This document shows positions 4,909 through 5,180 of a DNA stretch of 5,180 nt, one piece after another. The stretch is from NCBI GenBank assembly GCA_028288775.1, contig JAQGHP010000684.1:1-5180 (forward strand), in the 5' to 3' direction. Made by a program: the position numbers and the translations under genes. The notes below the pieces were generated by a model. That model did not search any database, was not told where the DNA came from, and saw only the letters and a program-made list of their open reading frames with translations. This DNA comes from Phycisphaerales bacterium (GTDB lineage Bacteria > Planctomycetota > Phycisphaerae > Tepidisphaerales > Tepidisphaeraceae). Within the stretch, counting starts at the first letter, position 1. Every line of letters begins with the position of its first letter.

Positions 4909-5000
4909 AATCACTTCGACAAGCTAAGACATTCATCATGAGGCACACTCGGTAAGTGCAAGCTTCCCTCAAGAACAGGGCGCGATTGGAACTCCCGTGG

Positions 5001-5148
5001 CACGGGCGGCCCGCCCGTGGGCGTCTGGCACATTTTGCTTTTTCGGCAGGAGTACCGGCCGAACGTCACGGTGTACCGTGACCACGGGCAAGCTGCCCGT
5101 GCCACTACACGGAGTACCATGACACATGGGCGAGCCGCCCATGCCACG
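5001..5148. repeat. Cluster of three REP-like GGGC/GCCC palindromes, two in a 41-base tandem unit
   Basis: Three palindromes share one form. The first is CACGGGCGG/CCGCCCGTG with a single central base (5001-5019). The second is CACGGGCA/TGCCCGTG with a 3-base loop (5083-5101). The third is CATGGGCG/CGCCCATG with a 3-base loop (5125-5143). The second and third belong to two copies of a unit starting at 5067 and 5108, each opening CACGG, then GTGTACC or AGTACCATG, and ending with TGCCAC. The third hairpin differs from the second by paired changes that keep the stem (C-G to T-A). A further imperfect hairpin (5144-5177) completes the run to the window edge. Together with 4874-5000, this roughly 300-base stretch holds no credible gene. 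Reading it as REP-like dispersed repeats is inference. Confidence 0.75.
5065..5082. other. Perfect palindrome GTCACGGT-GT-ACCGTGAC
   Basis: Two perfect 8-base arms flank two central bases. It abuts the REP-like hairpin at 5083-5101. The size and symmetry would suit a dimeric DNA-binding protein, but the second 41-base unit keeps only part of it (CACGGAGTACCATGAC), so it may simply be part of the repeat. No gene is visible directly downstream within the window. Confidence 0.4.
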
Positions 5149-5177
5149 GAAGGCCCGAACACCGGCCCTTCCCGTGG
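5144..5177. repeat. Imperfect hairpin at the right edge of the repeat cluster
   Basis: GGAAGGCCCG (5148-5157) pairs with CGGCCCTTCC (5163-5172) at 9 of 10 positions around a 5-base loop, and flanking CCACGG/CCGTGG bases extend it with one bulge. It directly follows the third GGGC/GCCC palindrome and shares the CCACGG edge words, so it is probably another member of the same repeat cluster. It has no T-tract on either strand within the window. Confidence 0.5.
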
Positions 5178-5180
5178 AGG

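Noticed and set aside
4905..4972. Promoter for the toroid-protein gene on the minus strand
   Set aside because: A TTGCAC -35-like word is present upstream, but no convincing -10 box lies at suitable spacing, so no promoter is called.
5001..5148. Possible CRISPR array
   Set aside because: There are only two 41-base units, with no unique spacers between them; they are tandem and palindromic, and no cas gene is nearby.
4911..5162. 83-codon open frame on the minus strand, with AWAARPC-like text
   Set aside because: The translation is largely that of the GGGC/GCCC palindromes. The residue string comes from repeat DNA, not from a conserved protein.

Overview
The window is GC-rich bacterial chromosome, most likely from a member of the Planctomycetota (possibly a Phycisphaerae-like lineage). 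That placement is inference. It rests on the character of the L3, L4 and S10 proteins, an exported squalene-cyclase-repeat protein of a type I associate with planctomycetes, a TPR-glycosyltransferase fusion, weak Shine-Dalgarno sequences, and GTGGCACGGGC-type palindromic repeats between genes. No 16S rRNA or other decisive marker is present.

The left third, all on the minus strand, is the start of the S10 ribosomal-protein operon: rpsJ (S10, 1241-1555), rplC (L3, 427-1089) and rplD (L4, from 337 running off the left edge, so its C-terminus is missing). A good sigma-70-type promoter lies upstream of rpsJ (1633-1660). The spacers are unusual. The rpsJ-rplC gap carries a terminator-like hairpin plus U-tract (1191-1222) and then two further hairpins (1138-1180). 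The rplC-rplD gap is almost filled by a fold-back repeat built from heptamers (347-428), which ends just before the rplD ribosome-binding region.

The centre holds a plus-strand gene (1828-3333) for a 501-residue protein with N-terminal TPR repeats and a C-terminal GT9/heptosyltransferase-like domain, divergent from rpsJ. An extended -10 promoter ends 9 bases before its ATG, so its mRNA may be leaderless. Between its promoter and the rpsJ promoter lies a second, degenerate heptamer fold-back (1705-1782).

The right part holds a minus-strand gene (stop 3716, preferred start 4873) for an exported alpha/alpha-toroid protein with squalene-cyclase/prenyltransferase repeats. It converges on the TPR gene, and the gap between them contains a 240-base fold-back element built from octamers (3407-3646). 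Upstream of the exported protein, about 300 bases to the window end hold no gene but a cluster of REP-like palindromes, including two copies of a 41-base unit.

The three protein blocks have no obvious functional link: ribosome assembly, glycosyl transfer, and an envelope or extracytoplasmic protein of unknown role. I see no recognisable defence system, mobile-element gene, CRISPR array or RNA gene. The most noteworthy signal is non-coding: spacers hold inverted repeats, three of which share one design, short 7- or 8-base words in tandem repeated in opposite orientation around a spacer.
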